Positions 5,193 through 6,899 of a DNA stretch of 6,899 nt are shown one piece after another. The DNA is taken from positions 1 to 6,899 of the forward strand of contig CAJYOV010000320.1 of assembly GCA_913776405.1 (NCBI GenBank), in the 5' to 3' direction. The position numbers were made by a program, and so were the translations under genes. Position 1 is the first letter of the stretch. Every line of letters starts with the position of its first letter. Origin of the DNA: Pseudobdellovibrionaceae bacterium. Lineage in GTDB: Bacteria; Bdellovibrionota; Bdellovibrionia; Bdellovibrionales; JAMPXM01. The notes under the pieces are model-generated. The model worked only from the letters and a program-made list of their open reading frames with translations, was not told where the DNA came from and made no database searches.

Positions 5193-6899
5193 CTAAACTG
5201 ACCCCAATTTAATGAGTTTGAGCTTGAGCTGGTCCCCATACACCGATGCTGGATCGACTTCAAAGACCATCTCCCAGTCGTTGTGATCATCCGGGTCGAC
5301 CAAACGTTGATCCACGCGCCAGAGCGCGCGGTCACTCGTATCCAGCTTCGTGTTTTGAGGGTGCCTTGCCTGCGCGTCGGTTCGCAAACCACCGTGGCCG
5401 GTGGCACCGTAGTCAGCCGCAAGATCTTGAAGGCGCCTTTCGGTCCATTCGACGCCGTCGCTGTCGACGGCTTTACCATCGGCTGCCAGAGACGCTTCAC
5501 GCAAGCGCGTTAGCAGTTCTGCAAACTCGCCTGTCGCGAGCAAGCGAAGCAGTGAAAAGATCTCGTTCATGACACGGCGGCGAATGGCTTTCTCGCCTTG
5601 AACACGTGCCGCACGCGCCGACTCAGACTCGTCAGCGGTCGACTCAGCAATAGCGGCTCGCACCGCATCGGGATCTCGCAGTCGTTCCCACTCTTCAAGA
5701 AGTGACGAATCGACGCCTCTGACGATTGCGCCAAAGTATTCGATAATGTCGTCGAGCGCTTCGGTCTTCGATTGGTCCGGCACGGTCTGCACCAGAGCCT
5801 TATAGACTTCTGAGAGATAGCGAAGCAAAAGGCCCTCGGCACGCTGAAGCTCGTAGTCGCGAATGTATTCCGGGAAGTTTTGAAACGTCTCGTACATTTC
5901 GCGCGCAATCGACTTCGGTCGGATGTTTTCATGACCGACCCAAGGATGTTTTTCAGAAAACGTGTTGAACGTATCGTAAATGAAATCTCGAAGCGGCTTC
6001 GGATACTCGCACTTCTCGAGCTCTTCCATCCGCTCTTCGTATTCCATCCCCGCTTCTTTCATCTCACGCATCCGCTCGGTCTTCACCCGATCAAGCTGCT
6101 TCCGGAGAATCAAGTCCGGGCTCTCTAAAATCGCTTCCACGAGCGTCAGAACGTCGAGCGCATACGTTTCACTTTCTGGATCGAGAAGCTGAATCGTATC
6201 GATCAACCAGAGGCCAAGAGCATGATTGAGTGAGAAGTCTTCTTGAAGCGAAACATTGACTCGAACTTTGGAGCCCGATGGCAAACGCTCCGGGAGAATC
6301 TCGATTATGCCGCGCTCAACGAGAGAACGGAAAAGATCAAAAGCGCGGCTGCGATGCTTTTTCTTTGCACCTTCGAGTTCATGCGAATCGCGAATCAACT
6401 TCCGCAGAGCTTCGCACCCGTCTTCTTTGGTACGGGATAAAACTTCGAGAATCATGCCGTGCGTGACTTGAAAGCGAGACTCGAGAGTTTCCGGAGAACT
6501 TGCGATCAGTTTTTTGAACGTGTCGTTTGACCAAGGCACGTATCCGCGCTCTGGCGGCTTTGCTTTGACCATTTTCTTCGCTTTTTTTGGATCCGCTTTT
6601 GCTTTGGCTTCCATGCGAAGATTCTCGATCACGTGCTCGGGCGCTTGAGCAACGACAAAGCCTTCGTTGTCGTAACCCTTTCGCCCTGCACGACCTGCGA
6701 TTTGATGGAAATCTCTGACGGAAAGGATCGCCGTTTTTTCGCCGTCGTACTTACAGAGTTTTGTGAAGAGTACGGTCCGAATCGGAACATTCACGCCAAC
6801 ACCTAAAGTGTCGGTTCCGGAAATAACTTTGAGGAGACCTTCTTGCGCGAGCTTTTCAACTAAGACGCGGTACTTCGGTAAAAGCCCTGCATGATGAAG
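5193..6899 (-). CDS. Ski2-like DEAD/DEAH-box helicase with DUF3516 domain, 5'-partial
   Basis: The frame is open to the right edge, so the first RecA domain with Walker A and DExH lies outside; 568 residues are visible. The second RecA domain shows [11 protein letters not shown] (1-11), motif V in [13 protein letters not shown] (27-39) and motif [14 protein letters not shown] (66-77) with its arginine finger. This is the Ski2-like pattern of ATP-dependent RNA/DNA unwinding enzymes. A Lys/Ala-rich stretch (about 95-122) links to a long DUF3516 region. That region's hallmarks include [40 protein letters not shown] and [15 protein letters not shown] in the middle, and a C-terminal beta-rich WRVDQRL...DWEMVFEVD block. 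The charged segment around residues 255-300 is probably a coiled coil. Cytosolic; the substrate is unknown, with RNA processing or turnover the likeliest role by analogy with Ski2/Dob-like enzymes. The apparent start at 6794 is an internal GTG inside motif V and must not be used. Confidence 0.93.
   Translation of the reverse strand, partial: LHHAGLLPKYRVLVEKLAQEGLLKVISGTDTLGVGVNVPIRTVLFTKLCKYDGEKTAILSVRDFHQIAGRAGRKGYDNEGFVVAQAPEHVIENLRMEAKAKADPKKAKKMVKAKPPERGYVPWSNDTFKKLIASSPETLESRFQVTHGMILEVLSRTKEDGCEALRKLIRDSHELEGAKKKHRSRAFDLFRSLVERGIIEILPERLPSGSKVRVNVSLQEDFSLNHALGLWLIDTIQLLDPESETYALDVLTLVEAILESPDLILRKQLDRVKTERMREMKEAGMEYEERMEELEKCEYPKPLRDFIYDTFNTFSEKHPWVGHENIRPKSIAREMYETFQNFPEYIRDYELQRAEGLLLRYLSEVYKALVQTVPDQSKTEALDDIIEYFGAIVRGVDSSLLEEWERLRDPDAVRAAIAESTADESESARAARVQGEKAIRRRVMNEIFSLLRLLATGEFAELLTRLREASLAADGKAVDSDGVEWTERRLQDLAADYGATGHGGLRTDAQARHPQNTKLDTSDRALWRVDQRLVDPDDHNDWEMVFEVDPASVYGDQLKLKLIKLGSV

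Noticed and set aside
5246..5572. Plus-strand open frames opposite the helicase gene
   Set aside because: They lie entirely antisense to the conserved DUF3516 region and have no recognisable domain or ribosome site.
1..6899. Defence island, CRISPR, prophage or insertion sequence
   Set aside because: No direct-repeat arrays, transposase, integrase or terminal inverted repeats; the helicase belongs to the DUF3516 family, not a known defence helicase.

Overview
The window is a compact, gene-dense bacterial chromosome segment of moderate GC. It carries seven protein genes on both strands and no RNA genes, mobile elements or CRISPR. The gene families are a secreted M28 aminopeptidase of the Vibrio type, an alkyltransferase-like protein, ClpS, a DUF482 GNAT-fold protein, DUF2288, a secreted trypsin-fold protease and a DUF3516 Ski2-like helicase. 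This mix, rich in secreted proteases and with a Cys-rich lipoprotein, suggests a Gram-negative deltaproteobacteria-like organism, most likely Bdellovibrionota. That placement is an inference from gene content, not a phylogenetic result.

Left part (3-1593, + strand): the 3' part of a zinc aminopeptidase gene ends in a clear rho-independent terminator. It is followed by a good sigma-70-type promoter whose -10 box lies six bases before the ATG of an alkyltransferase-like (ATL) DNA-lesion-binding protein, so this gene probably has a leaderless mRNA. Middle part (1634-2475, - strand): clpS and a lipoprotein gene overlap by ATGA. The lipoprotein carries two copies of a four-cysteine module. Divergent from these (2517-4003, + strand) is a second ATGA-coupled pair, a DUF482 acyltransferase-like protein and a DUF2288 protein. 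Right part (4061-6899, - strand): a secreted serine protease of the chymotrypsin fold lies downstream of a large RNA/DNA helicase gene. The helicase gene runs off the right edge of the window. The 166 bp gap between them contains a hairpin and an 11 bp inverted repeat.

The genes are mostly independent housekeeping or accessory units: periplasmic or extracellular proteolysis (aminopeptidase, serine protease), DNA damage recognition (ATL), N-degron proteolysis (ClpS) and RNA metabolism (helicase). I see no convincing multi-gene novel system. The items most worth following up are the clpS-lipoprotein coupling, the duplicated Cys module, the non-canonical ClpS pocket, the unusual protease pocket and H-D insertion, and the leaderless ATL promoter.
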